A DNA stretch of 59,038 bases, from positions 1 through 59,038 of the forward strand of contig WRBC01000010.1 of the NCBI GenBank assembly GCA_009779855.1, written 5' to 3'. A program made the translations under genes and the position numbers. Source of the stretch: Coriobacteriia bacterium. Its GTDB lineage: Bacteria > Actinomycetota > Coriobacteriia > WRKU01 > WQUG01. The notes beneath the pieces are model-generated. The model searched no databases, had not been told where the DNA came from, and saw only the letters and a list, made by a program, of their open reading frames with translations. Each line of letters starts with the position of its first letter. Position 1 is the stretch's first letter. Shown piece after piece: positions 45,641 through 54,116 of this stretch.

Positions 45641-46585
45641 TTACGCATCCATAATAGCTGCAGCTACCTGCTTTTTGCGAGAGAGCACTCCTGGCATCCA
45701 TACGCTACCATGTGCAAAGTCTACCCCGAAAGCCTTGTCCGCAAGTTCAGTTGTGCCTACAGCAAAGAGCTCACTTCCCTCTTTGATGATGTCAGTTGCC
45801 ATGAAAAGAAACAGGTCCCAGCCACGTTCTGTTGCAAGCCTATCCATTTCTGCCGTCAATGCTTCCCGTGCTTCAAGAACAGAATCAAGAGTTGCGCTCT
45901 CATACTGAACGATGGCAACCTTCTTGCCATCTTTATCGTATTCTTTCAAGTCAGTAGTCAAAACCGTGCCTGGCTCAAAAGGATTAGCTTCACTGCGCAC
46001 CTTGAAAAGCTCCATGCCGAACTCTTGTGGATCGACCTCAACACCAGCAGCAAGCAACTCGACAACGTCGTGGTCAACTGCTGTAGTTGTAGGGGACTTT
46101 AGGATAACCGTATCAGTCAGTACTGCTGACAGCAATGCGCCAGCCGCCCAATTAGGCAGCGGAGTTTCTGTGTCCATGTACTGCACTGTCACGAGGGTGG
46201 CCGTCGAGCCATAGGGCAGACTCATAAAGGGAATAGGGGCTGCTGTTTGAATATCCCCAATGCGGTGATGGTCTAGGACCTCAACAATTTCCATATCACG
46301 AATACCTTCGGCTGACTGGGCGTATTCGTTATGATCAACGAGGACCACCTTCATAGGGTCACCCTTTGAATCAGGGGCCGGCAGAAGTTCCGGCAACATA
46401 TCTACCGCGTCAAAACGCTCAAAAACATACTGTGTTTCTGGCGGAATACCACCCAGGCGTGCTGCAACGTATTCAATGTCACTACCTTCAGGTTCTGACA
46501 TGTTCAAAAAGTCAGCGTATACCGCTGCAGAAACTATACTGTCATTATCAGGATTCTTATGTCCAAAAACATATACTTTAGTCAT
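45641..46585 (-). CDS. ppaC: Manganese-dependent inorganic pyrophosphatase (family II)
   Basis: 314 residues. DHH-family signature: KVYVFGHKNPDNDSIVSAAVYA (metal-binding His and Asp), VLVDHNE and VEVLDHHRIGD, and the C-terminal DHHA2 part with SRKKQVAAAI. It hydrolyses PPi in the cytosol and drives biosynthetic reactions. Single gene with its own spacing of about 130 bases from pcrA. Confidence 0.95.
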   Translation of the reverse strand: MTKVYVFGHKNPDNDSIVSAAVYADFLNMSEPEGSDIEYVAARLGGIPPETQYVFERFDAVDMLPELLPAPDSKGDPMKVVLVDHNEYAQSAEGIRDMEIVEVLDHHRIGDIQTAAPIPFMSLPYGSTATLVTVQYMDTETPLPNWAAGALLSAVLTDTVILKSPTTTAVDHDVVELLAAGVEVDPQEFGMELFKVRSEANPFEPGTVLTTDLKEYDKDGKKVAIVQYESATLDSVLEAREALTAEMDRLATERGWDLFLFMATDIIKEGSELFAVGTTELADKAFGVDFAHGSVWMPGVLSRKKQVAAAIMDA

Positions 46586-46717
46586 GTCAAGCCCCTTCTA
46601 TTCAAAACTAGTTCAATTTTAACCCAATACATCTACACGTGCTTTAGGTACTCAAAGCACACTCAAGGTGCGCTCAAAGATTACGCTACTACTGCACATT
46701 GTGCCACCGTGCCTAAA

Positions 46718-49231
46718 CTACTGTATTTTAACGATGGGAGCAAACCCAGCCATAAGCTTTTTGACCCCTTTTGACTCAAAGTTAATGGTCAGCGAATCAC
46801 CGTTAACTTCCATCACCTTACCCCTGCCCCACATCTTATGGTTTACTGTGTCACCCACAGCAAAGGTGTCTTTTGTTTTTGGCATGCCGCTTCCGTAGCT
46901 GACTGGCTCACTGTCATAGATACTTCGCGACGACCCTTCGCCTCTGCTGCCCCGAGAAGAGCTGCCTTCACCATAAGAAGAGCCAGAAGAGTAAGACCCG
47001 CCGTAATTGTCGCCTGACCTTTGCCCGTGGCTAATGCCATGACCAGCAACACCACGCCTATCCCCACGCTTGTCCCAGCCAGATGCCCCCGCAAAGCCAT
47101 CAGAACCTACACCTTGCGTATGCAGCAGCTCTTCAGGGATCTCTGAAAGGAATCTACTTGGCGGATTTTGAGCGGGCGTACCAAAACTCATACGACCTGC
47201 TGCACGTGTCAAGACAAGACGTTCACGGGCGCGCGTAATCGCAACGTAGGCTAGGCGTCGCTCTTCTTCAAGTCCACTGCTGTCATAAACCGAATTTGCA
47301 TGAGGGAAAAGGGATTCCTCCATTCCTGCAACCAGCACAACAGGATACTCAAGTCCCTTTGCTGTGTGCACTGTCATCATAGTGACGGTCTCGCTCTCAC
47401 CACCCAGTGAGTCTAAGTCAGATCGCAGTGCAAGCCACTCCATGAAAGCGAAGAGCAGCTCATTGCCTGTTGAGACATCGCCTTCTATAGGGACATCGCC
47501 TACCAAACCATCAACTGCAATATCAGAGATCACGCCAGATTGAGCAAGCTGGTCAGCCTCTTCTACCTCTGCAGCAGCAAGCACACTATCTGCATGCGTG
47601 GCTTCAAATTCTGCGGCAACGTTTACGAATTCTCTGATGTTTTCGGCTCTTCCTGCAGCCTCATCTGTGTGCTGTGATTCAAAATGGGCAAGTAATCCTG
47701 ACGCATTGATAATAGCTTCCACCACACGAGCAAGCTCGCCCCGGTAAGACCTCATCTCATCAAGGGCGACGATAAAGGCTGTAATAGCTTTTTGCGCCGC
47801 GGGACGCAGTACATTTGCGGCTTCTGGGGCGTCAGAAACAGCTGCGCGTAAGGCTTGCTCAAAACTGAGGCGCTCACGGTAAGCTAAAGCCTGCACAGCC
47901 TGTATAGAAGTGCTTCCAATCCCGCGCCTGGGCATATTGATAATGCGCATAAGTGATATGTCATCAACAGAATTAACGACTACCTTCAGGTAGGCCATCA
48001 AGTCCCGAATTTCAGCACGGTCAAAGTAGCGTGTTCCACCGACAATGCGGTAGCCCAGGCCAGCACGTAGCAGGGCATCTTCCAATACACGACTTTGCGC
48101 ATTAGTGCGGTAGAAGATGGCAAAATCACTGTGCTTGCGTGACTCACGGCGCGCAATACGTTCAATTTCTGCAGCAATATAACGTGCCTCATCATGTTCG
48201 TTCGAGGCTAAGTACAGCGATATGAGTTCACCAGGATCATTATCAGTGAAAAGTTGCTTATCCTTGCGCTTGCTATTGTTTGAGACAAGTGCGTTTGCCG
48301 CATCAAGAATATTGGCAGTGGATCTGTAGTTTTGCTCTAGCTTGACAGTATGCGCCTCTGGATAATCGCGCTCAAATTCAAGAATATTGCTTAAATCTGC
48401 ACCGCGCCAGGAATAGATGGACTGATCATCATCCCCTACCACCATTAAGTTACGGTGTTTAGCTGCAAGAAGTTTTGTAATCAGATACTGGGCGTGGTTG
48501 GTATCCTGATATTCGTCAACTAGCAAATAACGAAAACGTTGCTGATAGCGCTCCAGCACTTCCTCATAATCAGTAAATAAGCGCGCCACATTAAACAGTA
48601 AGTCATCGAAGTCCATGGCATTTGCTGCAAGCAAGCGCTCTGCATAACGCGTATAAATGGTGCGGATAAGCCTGTCCAAGGGGGCTGCACCAAATTCAGG
48701 CAAATCTTCTGGCAGCTGCAGTTCATTCTTAGCTTTAGAGATGCGGTTTCTAATAGTTGCTATAGGATAGACCTGCGGGTCAACCTCTAGTTCACGCATG
48801 ATGTCTTTAATAAGGCGCTTTGCATCATCGTCGTCATAAATAGTGAAGCTACGCTTATAGCCAAGTACCTCAGCCTCTGCACGTAAAATACGTACACAGG
48901 CTGCATGGTAGGTTGATATCCACATACTGCGTGCGGCGTCCCCTAATTGCTGAGTAATGCGCTCACGCATCTCACCTGCAGCTTTATTGGTAAAGGTAAT
49001 GGCAAGTATTTGCCAGGGAGCAACCCCAAGGTCAGCCACCATATGAGTGATGCGGTAGGTTAGTACGCGCGTCTTGCCGCTACCTGCACCAGCCAGTACA
49101 AGCAGTGGCCCCTCTGTGTGTAGAACAGCCTCACGCTGTGCGTCATTAAGCTGAGACAAGTCCAGTGTGGAATCTGCTTTTTTGTGACCCTCTTCGTGGT
49201 CTGTGTCTTCAAAAAGTGAAAGTGTATTCAT
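46718..49231 (-). CDS. pcrA: ATP-dependent DNA helicase PcrA/UvrD
   Basis: 837 residues. All superfamily 1A motifs: LNDAQREAVLH, Walker A LAGAGSGKTRVLTYRI (Q motif before it), LLVDEYQDTNHAQ, VGDDDQSIYSWRGAD, LEQNYRS, VMTVHTAKGLEYPVV and VAITRARERLVLTRA. It unwinds DNA in repair and rolling-circle replication. The C-terminus has a Gly/Ser/Arg-rich stretch (about residues 725-785, for example SGDNYGGSYSSGSSYG) and then a Tudor-like end VNHKMWGRGKVMEVNGDSLTINFES, the RNA-polymerase-binding part of PcrA. The Gly/Ser tract is longer than usual. Confidence 0.96.
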   Translation of the reverse strand: MNTLSLFEDTDHEEGHKKADSTLDLSQLNDAQREAVLHTEGPLLVLAGAGSGKTRVLTYRITHMVADLGVAPWQILAITFTNKAAGEMRERITQQLGDAARSMWISTYHAACVRILRAEAEVLGYKRSFTIYDDDDAKRLIKDIMRELEVDPQVYPIATIRNRISKAKNELQLPEDLPEFGAAPLDRLIRTIYTRYAERLLAANAMDFDDLLFNVARLFTDYEEVLERYQQRFRYLLVDEYQDTNHAQYLITKLLAAKHRNLMVVGDDDQSIYSWRGADLSNILEFERDYPEAHTVKLEQNYRSTANILDAANALVSNNSKRKDKQLFTDNDPGELISLYLASNEHDEARYIAAEIERIARRESRKHSDFAIFYRTNAQSRVLEDALLRAGLGYRIVGGTRYFDRAEIRDLMAYLKVVVNSVDDISLMRIINMPRRGIGSTSIQAVQALAYRERLSFEQALRAAVSDAPEAANVLRPAAQKAITAFIVALDEMRSYRGELARVVEAIINASGLLAHFESQHTDEAAGRAENIREFVNVAAEFEATHADSVLAAAEVEEADQLAQSGVISDIAVDGLVGDVPIEGDVSTGNELLFAFMEWLALRSDLDSLGGESETVTMMTVHTAKGLEYPVVLVAGMEESLFPHANSVYDSSGLEEERRLAYVAITRARERLVLTRAAGRMSFGTPAQNPPSRFLSEIPEELLHTQGVGSDGFAGASGWDKRGDRRGVAGHGISHGQRSGDNYGGSYSSGSSYGEGSSSRGSRGEGSSRSIYDSEPVSYGSGMPKTKDTFAVGDTVNHKMWGRGKVMEVNGDSLTINFESKGVKKLMAGFAPIVKIQ

Positions 49232-49266
49232 GGCCCATCTATCCTATCAGAGAGAGTCACCACGCA

Positions 49267-49308
49267 AAACAAATGAGAGACCCAGAAAAGCGGATCTCTC
49301 ATTTGTTT
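49267..49308 (-). terminator. Terminator after the surface-protein gene
   Basis: 14-bp perfect stem (arms 49267-49280 and 49295-49308, core CAAATGAGAGA), 14-base loop, and on the minus strand T-rich sequence TTTTGC after it. It ends the transcript of the surface protein 57 bases before the pcrA start region. Confidence 0.85.
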
Positions 49309-49364
49309 GAGGGGGCTATTTATCTACATAGTCCTGTAGTAAGGCTTTTACGCAGTGGCCCTTT

Positions 49365-50906
49365 TTAAGAAAGAGGTAGTTCTTCAATAGCCTTTCTTCT
49401 GCGGCTTGCTGCAAGTAGTACTAACGCTATCGCAGCGATCACAACAACGGCAAGTGCTGCGTTTGTTAAAAGAAGACCTGCAGGTGGAGTAAACTGATGG
49501 GCGTTAGTAAAGTCAGTTGCATTTCTACCTGCATCAGTAAGGATATGATCCCCTGAAGTAAGGTCATTATCAGGAAGAGCAGAAGCTGTATGTACAACAG
49601 TGCCCCCAACAACAACAGATACCGAAGGTGCAAACTCTGGGAGTCCCAGCTCTAATACAGAGAAGGAGGTTCCTGCAGGCAGAGTTGGTATTACTAACCT
49701 CTCACCATGGGCAAGACGGAAGGTGGCACTTGCCCCAAGAAGGTCAGACTGTACTGAGACTGATATGGGTCTATCAACAATGTTTCCATCTGCATTAATA
49801 ATGGTGAACTCTGGCGCACTAGGCAAAGGTGCTAATGGATTTGCGTTAAGTCCCAGAACAAAGTCAAAGAGCGTATCTGTATTGGCAAACTGACCTGTTA
49901 CATTCTTTGAAACTTCAAATGCGTTGTCCTCTAACGAGCCACCCACATCTGTTCTATAAACGTTGGTGAAGTTAAGACCTTCTTCCAGCTTAGTGCCTTC
50001 CGTCGCAGTTCCATTGACGATATCAGTGATATCAAAGATCTCTATAGCTGCAAGGTTTCCATATCTGTCTACGTGCGCTCTGATTTGGAAGATAGAGTCA
50101 TCGTAGCTCATGTGTGAAGGTGCTTCAGTATCAGATGAGTCAGCTACCTCTGTGACATTCCACACATATACCCCGCCACCTGGGAAGGTGAGACCGTCAA
50201 GCAAAGCCCACAAGTCAAGGGTTCCTGTAACGGTGGTAGTACCTCCTACAAGTGTGCCCCCTGAAGAGCCGCCTGAAGTATCAGCAGTGGTAGGATCTAC
50301 GGTGATAGTCTGTGTGCTAATAGTGGGCACCTCTGCCACAGGTCTTGAATTTATAGCAGGAGTTTCTGATATGAGCTGCTGAACACGCTCGAAGGTAAAG
50401 TCAAAGCTTGCATTAGGTATGGTAGTACCTTCTGGCATTTCCAGTGTCTTTGTGAAGTAGTCAAGACCTGTTCCACCCTCTGTCCTGAAGGTGTGTGTGT
50501 AAGGTTCCATAGTAGCAGCGTTATCTGGAAGCCCTGAGGCAAATTCTGTAATTTCAACGGTATATACGGTTCCTGGTTCTAGAGTGCCGAATTCAGACAT
50601 GGGTACGGTAAATACTGTAGCATCTTCATCCCATGTTCCAGCCCATACACTGTCCATCGCCTGGCCGTTCATAACCACCTCACCCATAAAATCATGAGTT
50701 ATCCAAGAAAAGGTTATAACAAGATTCTCCGTATCCACAGGTACATTATTGCCCTGTGGCGTCACGCTTGTAACGTGAAGTGCTTCTTGCGCCTCTGCCG
50801 ACGCTGCAAACATAGGCATAGTACTTGCAGCCACCATGGCAACCGCAAGCAATAGCGCAACTGCAATTTTCGTAAAGGATTTTGAGACAACTCTTATATT
50901 CTTCAT
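49365..50906 (-). CDS. Pilin-type surface protein with Ig-like and isopeptide domains
   Basis: 513 residues, signal peptide about 12-36. Residues 43-148 are a Big_5-type Ig-like domain (VTPQGNNVPVDTENLVITFSW to YTHTFRTE). Residues about 150-340 form a Spy0128-like domain beginning TKTLEMPEGTTIPNASFDF with Lys153, the WNVTEV Glu and FTNVYR Asn for an isopeptide bond; about 345-460 is a second, divergent one (FDFVLGLNANPLAP). The tail TPPAGLLLTN, helix and SRRRK resembles a pilin sorting signal. The first isopeptide domain is clearly related to that in the protein at 2172-5063, with the same order of conserved blocks. AAAGAGGGG precedes the ATG and a good promoter lies at 50953-50981. Confidence 0.85.
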   Translation of the reverse strand: MKNIRVVSKSFTKIAVALLLAVAMVAASTMPMFAASAEAQEALHVTSVTPQGNNVPVDTENLVITFSWITHDFMGEVVMNGQAMDSVWAGTWDEDATVFTVPMSEFGTLEPGTVYTVEITEFASGLPDNAATMEPYTHTFRTEGGTGLDYFTKTLEMPEGTTIPNASFDFTFERVQQLISETPAINSRPVAEVPTISTQTITVDPTTADTSGGSSGGTLVGGTTTVTGTLDLWALLDGLTFPGGGVYVWNVTEVADSSDTEAPSHMSYDDSIFQIRAHVDRYGNLAAIEIFDITDIVNGTATEGTKLEEGLNFTNVYRTDVGGSLEDNAFEVSKNVTGQFANTDTLFDFVLGLNANPLAPLPSAPEFTIINADGNIVDRPISVSVQSDLLGASATFRLAHGERLVIPTLPAGTSFSVLELGLPEFAPSVSVVVGGTVVHTASALPDNDLTSGDHILTDAGRNATDFTNAHQFTPPAGLLLTNAALAVVVIAAIALVLLAASRRRKAIEELPLS

Positions 50907-50952
50907 GCTAATCCCCTCTTTCTATATATCCTTAATATTTTTATATGTTACT

Positions 50953-50981
50953 AGTATAGTTCATTTATCACTATTTTGCAA
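50953..50981 (-). promoter_or_regulatory. Sigma-70 promoter of the surface-protein gene
   Basis: On the minus strand TTGCAA (50976-50981), exactly 17 bases, TATACT (50953-50958), giving a start about 40 bases before the ATG. The best promoter match I found in the window. Confidence 0.75.
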
Positions 50982-51116
50982 CATATGTTTCATGGCATCT
51001 TCACAAAAGAGGTTTTGAGAGGATGCGGAAGAAGGCAATTAGACAAAAGAGCCTAGAAAAAAGATTCAGGAAAGACCTCTGCCTCGTGCTTGGAAGAAGG
51101 GATTTAACAGGAGAAG

Positions 51117-53051
51117 TTAAACTGCGAGGGTTCTTTCTTGATAAAGCTCACCGTCAGAGAAGTCCAGTTTTCGGTAATACTCACGCGTGCCTACAGAACT
51201 AATGACGTTCAGTTTTGTATAACCCGAATCTGCTGCAATTTCACAGGCCTTCTCTACAAGCTGCCTGCCCAGACCAAAGTGTTGGGCGTGCTCCCCCGCC
51301 TTGTTGATAGCAGCTACCTTGCCGTAGACATGCACTTCGCGAATGAAGGCTGTGTCGGGTGAAGTGGGTAGCTGATCTTCGTCTACTGGAAGGTATGTTG
51401 ACCGGTCGGGACTTGGCAGAGACAGACGCAGGAAACCCGCGATTTTGTCGTCACGTGTAACCCACTGCAGAAAATATTCCCGAGACACGGTAGTTCCGTA
51501 GCGAATGACTTCAAGGCGCAAGTCATCATGGGTAACCTCTTGATTGCTTACTTCGCGATGACGGATTTCACGTATGGTGCCCCCCGTATCAGCTACATGC
51601 TTTTCGACAAGCTGTCTCAAATTAGTGCGCTTATTACCTACCATAATGTCGTGCGAGGATATATCGCGAATCATGCGTGAGATTCGCATAAAGGGTGGCG
51701 TATTCAAAGTGTTGGCTGCAAGAAGCGCGATTAGGTCATCCTCTGAATAAGGCTGCCAGCTGCCGTCTTGATAATGTGCAACAAGCCCCGTACCCGCAAC
51801 AAGGGAACAGGGATAAAGTTTGATTTCATCAGGAATATAAGCGGGATCCGTCATAAACTGTGCGTACTCTGCTTTGTCAGTCTTGCACGTTGAACCATAA
51901 AGATTCTGCATAAAGTGGCCATGGATCTTGAAGCCAAAAACGCGCGCTAAAGCAAAGGCATTGCGAATCTGCTCAGAACTTGTTTTGCGCTTATTAAGCT
52001 TCAGTACTTGAGGGTCAAGACTCTGAATTCCTATTTGCAGCCTGGTTACACCAAGCTTGCGCATCAATACTAAGGTATTCGCCGTAACAAGGTCAGGCCG
52101 AGTCTCCACAGTGAAACCCACCATACGGTGCTGTGATGATTCGTTTATCTTCTGCTGATAATAAAGAGACTCGAAGGCTTGGTCTTGAGAGGTACCTTGG
52201 TCTAAGCTTTGATCTGAACTTTGACTTGCGCTTTGACCCCTGCTTTGTTCTAGGCTCTGCCGCTTAACTTCATTTTCGGCACAGTCTTCATAAAGTTCAC
52301 GAATCGCTTGATTATAGTTTATTTCACCAGCATTCACGCGTTCTTGCATGGCAGATGCACGCCGAATAAGTTCATCTTTGTCGTCAGTGAAGCCTGCCTT
52401 AAGGTAGTGCTGGCGCAACGCCTCAGCCTCTGGCTGACCTGCTTCCCCGTCATTAAGTGCCCGGTACAACTCACGTACAAACCATAGCTGATACTCTTTG
52501 GGATAGTCGCACCAGGAACCACCCAGTACAATAATTTCAATCTTATCAGTCAGATGTCCCATGCGATCAAGCACCTGAAGTCTTGCCTGTACCTGCAAGT
52601 ATGGGTCAAAGAAGTTGCGCTCCGCACGCTGGCAAGCAGGCTCATCACTAAGATAGCTTTTCGGCATGCGCACATCATTGGGACAGTATAGACAGTCACT
52701 AGCACAGCGCCAGGGTTTAGTAATCACAGTTATTGTTGCAACACCCGAAGCAGTTCTGCGTGGCTTCGTTTGAAGTACGCGTAGTAATTTGCGCTCTACT
52801 TTAGGCTCAACGCCCCAGACTTTCCAGCGGTCAGGATCATCCTGCTTAATCCCTTGATAGTAAGACAGGAGCACATGTTTAGAGTAGTCCTGGGCATCAG
52901 GGCGGCCCTTACCCAGCCGGTCAATAAGACGAGAGAACATCTCTGCGTCTGATGGTATATAACTTGATCCATCAGGCGCCTGGGTAGTAACATTTCCCAA
53001 TCGGAGCTCATCAATTATGTTAAGTAACATCTCTTCCATTAGATGATTCAT
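51117..53051 (-). CDS. elp3: Elp3-like tRNA uridine-34 modifying enzyme (radical SAM + GNAT)
   Basis: 644 residues. The radical SAM core has KPWRCASDCLYCPNDVRMPKSY (Cys116, 120, 123) and the Elp3-type TVETRPD and LGVTRLQIGIQSLD; the C-terminal acetyltransferase domain ends QHFGLGRQLVEKACEIAADSGY and VGTREYYRKLDF. Elp3 uses acetyl-CoA and SAM radical chemistry to add a carboxymethyl group to wobble U34; bacterial and archaeal forms act without the other Elongator subunits. An Asn/Gln/Ser-rich insertion at residues about 264-292 (SLEQSRGQSASQSSDQ) is unusual. Divergently paired with a Trm9-like methyltransferase, starts only about 25 bases apart. Confidence 0.92.
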   Translation of the reverse strand: MNHLMEEMLLNIIDELRLGNVTTQAPDGSSYIPSDAEMFSRLIDRLGKGRPDAQDYSKHVLLSYYQGIKQDDPDRWKVWGVEPKVERKLLRVLQTKPRRTASGVATITVITKPWRCASDCLYCPNDVRMPKSYLSDEPACQRAERNFFDPYLQVQARLQVLDRMGHLTDKIEIIVLGGSWCDYPKEYQLWFVRELYRALNDGEAGQPEAEALRQHYLKAGFTDDKDELIRRASAMQERVNAGEINYNQAIRELYEDCAENEVKRQSLEQSRGQSASQSSDQSLDQGTSQDQAFESLYYQQKINESSQHRMVGFTVETRPDLVTANTLVLMRKLGVTRLQIGIQSLDPQVLKLNKRKTSSEQIRNAFALARVFGFKIHGHFMQNLYGSTCKTDKAEYAQFMTDPAYIPDEIKLYPCSLVAGTGLVAHYQDGSWQPYSEDDLIALLAANTLNTPPFMRISRMIRDISSHDIMVGNKRTNLRQLVEKHVADTGGTIREIRHREVSNQEVTHDDLRLEVIRYGTTVSREYFLQWVTRDDKIAGFLRLSLPSPDRSTYLPVDEDQLPTSPDTAFIREVHVYGKVAAINKAGEHAQHFGLGRQLVEKACEIAADSGYTKLNVISSVGTREYYRKLDFSDGELYQERTLAV

Positions 53052-53075
53052 TTTAGCGTAAGTTACACTATACCC

Positions 53076-53936
53076 ATGGATAACTCTACTGTTAGATTTT
53101 TACATGAGGTTAATAATCGCTTTTATCAGGAACAAGGTGCTTCCTTTGCACAGACAAGAGGTGCCCCTTGGCACGGGTGGGAGCAATGCCTTGAGTCCCT
53201 AGTGGACGCTGGTCTTAGCCGTGCAAGCTTTTCCGTTTTTGACCATGCCTGTGGGAATATGCGTTTTGAAACTTTTTTACGCACATCGCTACCAGAAACT
53301 ACTATCGACTACTTTGGACTTGATAATAGTGACGAGATGTCTGGAGTTGATGATTCTGGCAGTAAAAATCATTACCAGAGCCTCGATATACTAGACCTAC
53401 TTATAAACAAGACTCCAGACGCTGTAAGTAGCCACATCTATGCCCCGCAGTGTGATGTCGTGAGCTCTTTTGGGTTTATGCATCATACTCCTAGTCAGCA
53501 CTTGCGAAAGGCCCTGCTTGATGTCATGATTTCACACGCAGCACCTGGCGGGTTTATTGCCGTATCCTTCTGGCAATTTCTGAAGTGTCCCAATCTTGCC
53601 CGTAAGGCTGAAGAAGCACACGAAGAAGCATTAGCAACGCTAGATGGAACTTTCCTGTCCGGTGATGGCGTGAATAATAATCCAGGTAAGCTACAAGCAA
53701 CACCTGATGAGAGAATCAATGATTCAAGCGAATTAAGAACCTCACTTGAAGAGGGTGATTACTTTCTGGGCTGGCAAAATAAAGGTGGTGCCTATCGCTA
53801 CTGTCACAGTTTTCTCGATCACGAAATTGATGATCTTTTAGAGTACGCTTCGGGCAAAACGAGTCTTGCATCCCGCTTTGAAGCAGACGGCAGAACCAAG
53901 AACCTTAATCAATACCTAGTCCTGCAGAAACAATAG
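53076..53936 (+). CDS. SAM-dependent methyltransferase, Trm9/AlkBH8-like
   Basis: 286 residues from the ATG at 53076; an ATG at 53043 would overlap the start of the divergent elp3. FLHEVNNRFYQEQGASFAQTRGAPWHGWEQCLESL resembles the head of Trm9/AlkBH8-type methyltransferases (the pattern Y..xFxxTR..W....), followed by motif I FDHACGNMRFETFL and FGFMHHTPSQHLRKALLDV. Trm9 converts cm5U34 of tRNA to mcm5U. Since the Elp3 product is cm5U, the neighbouring pair could make mcm5U; this is inferred from motif resemblance and position. No ribosome site precedes either start, which suggests a leaderless message. A long loop (about residues 190-225) carries Asn/Asp/Glu-rich sequence. Confidence 0.8.
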   Translation: MDNSTVRFLHEVNNRFYQEQGASFAQTRGAPWHGWEQCLESLVDAGLSRASFSVFDHACGNMRFETFLRTSLPETTIDYFGLDNSDEMSGVDDSGSKNHYQSLDILDLLINKTPDAVSSHIYAPQCDVVSSFGFMHHTPSQHLRKALLDVMISHAAPGGFIAVSFWQFLKCPNLARKAEEAHEEALATLDGTFLSGDGVNNNPGKLQATPDERINDSSELRTSLEEGDYFLGWQNKGGAYRYCHSFLDHEIDDLLEYASGKTSLASRFEADGRTKNLNQYLVLQKQ

Positions 53937-54004
53937 ATCTAAGAAACTAATCGCATAAAACTAGTGCGCAACTAACGATGCGCACTCGCATAGTGGGTGG
54001 TTTA

Positions 54005-54030
54005 TTGCTTGAGCGCATGCGCTCAAGCAA
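54005..54030. repeat. 26-bp perfect palindrome between convergent genes
   Basis: Arms TTGCTTGAGCGCA and its complement meet at TGCGC with no spacer. It lies 69 bases after the methyltransferase stop and 87 before the end of the 10-heme cytochrome gene. It may act as a transcription end for both directions, but lacks a T run. Confidence 0.8.
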
Positions 54031-54048
54031 GCGAAAGTCTGTAATGAA

Positions 54049-54084
54049 AATATCCCCACCCTCACAGGAAGAGGCAGGGATATT
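54049..54084. terminator. Weak hairpin at the end of the cytochrome operon
   Basis: AATATCCC (54049-54056) pairs with GGGATATT (54077-54084) over a 20-base loop, 33 bases after the cytochrome stop. The 8-bp stem and lack of a T run make this a tentative call; with the palindrome at 54005 it probably separates the convergent units. Confidence 0.4.
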
Positions 54085-54116
54085 CATGAGCGCGCTTCCA
54101 AAGTTGTCGCTACTGA

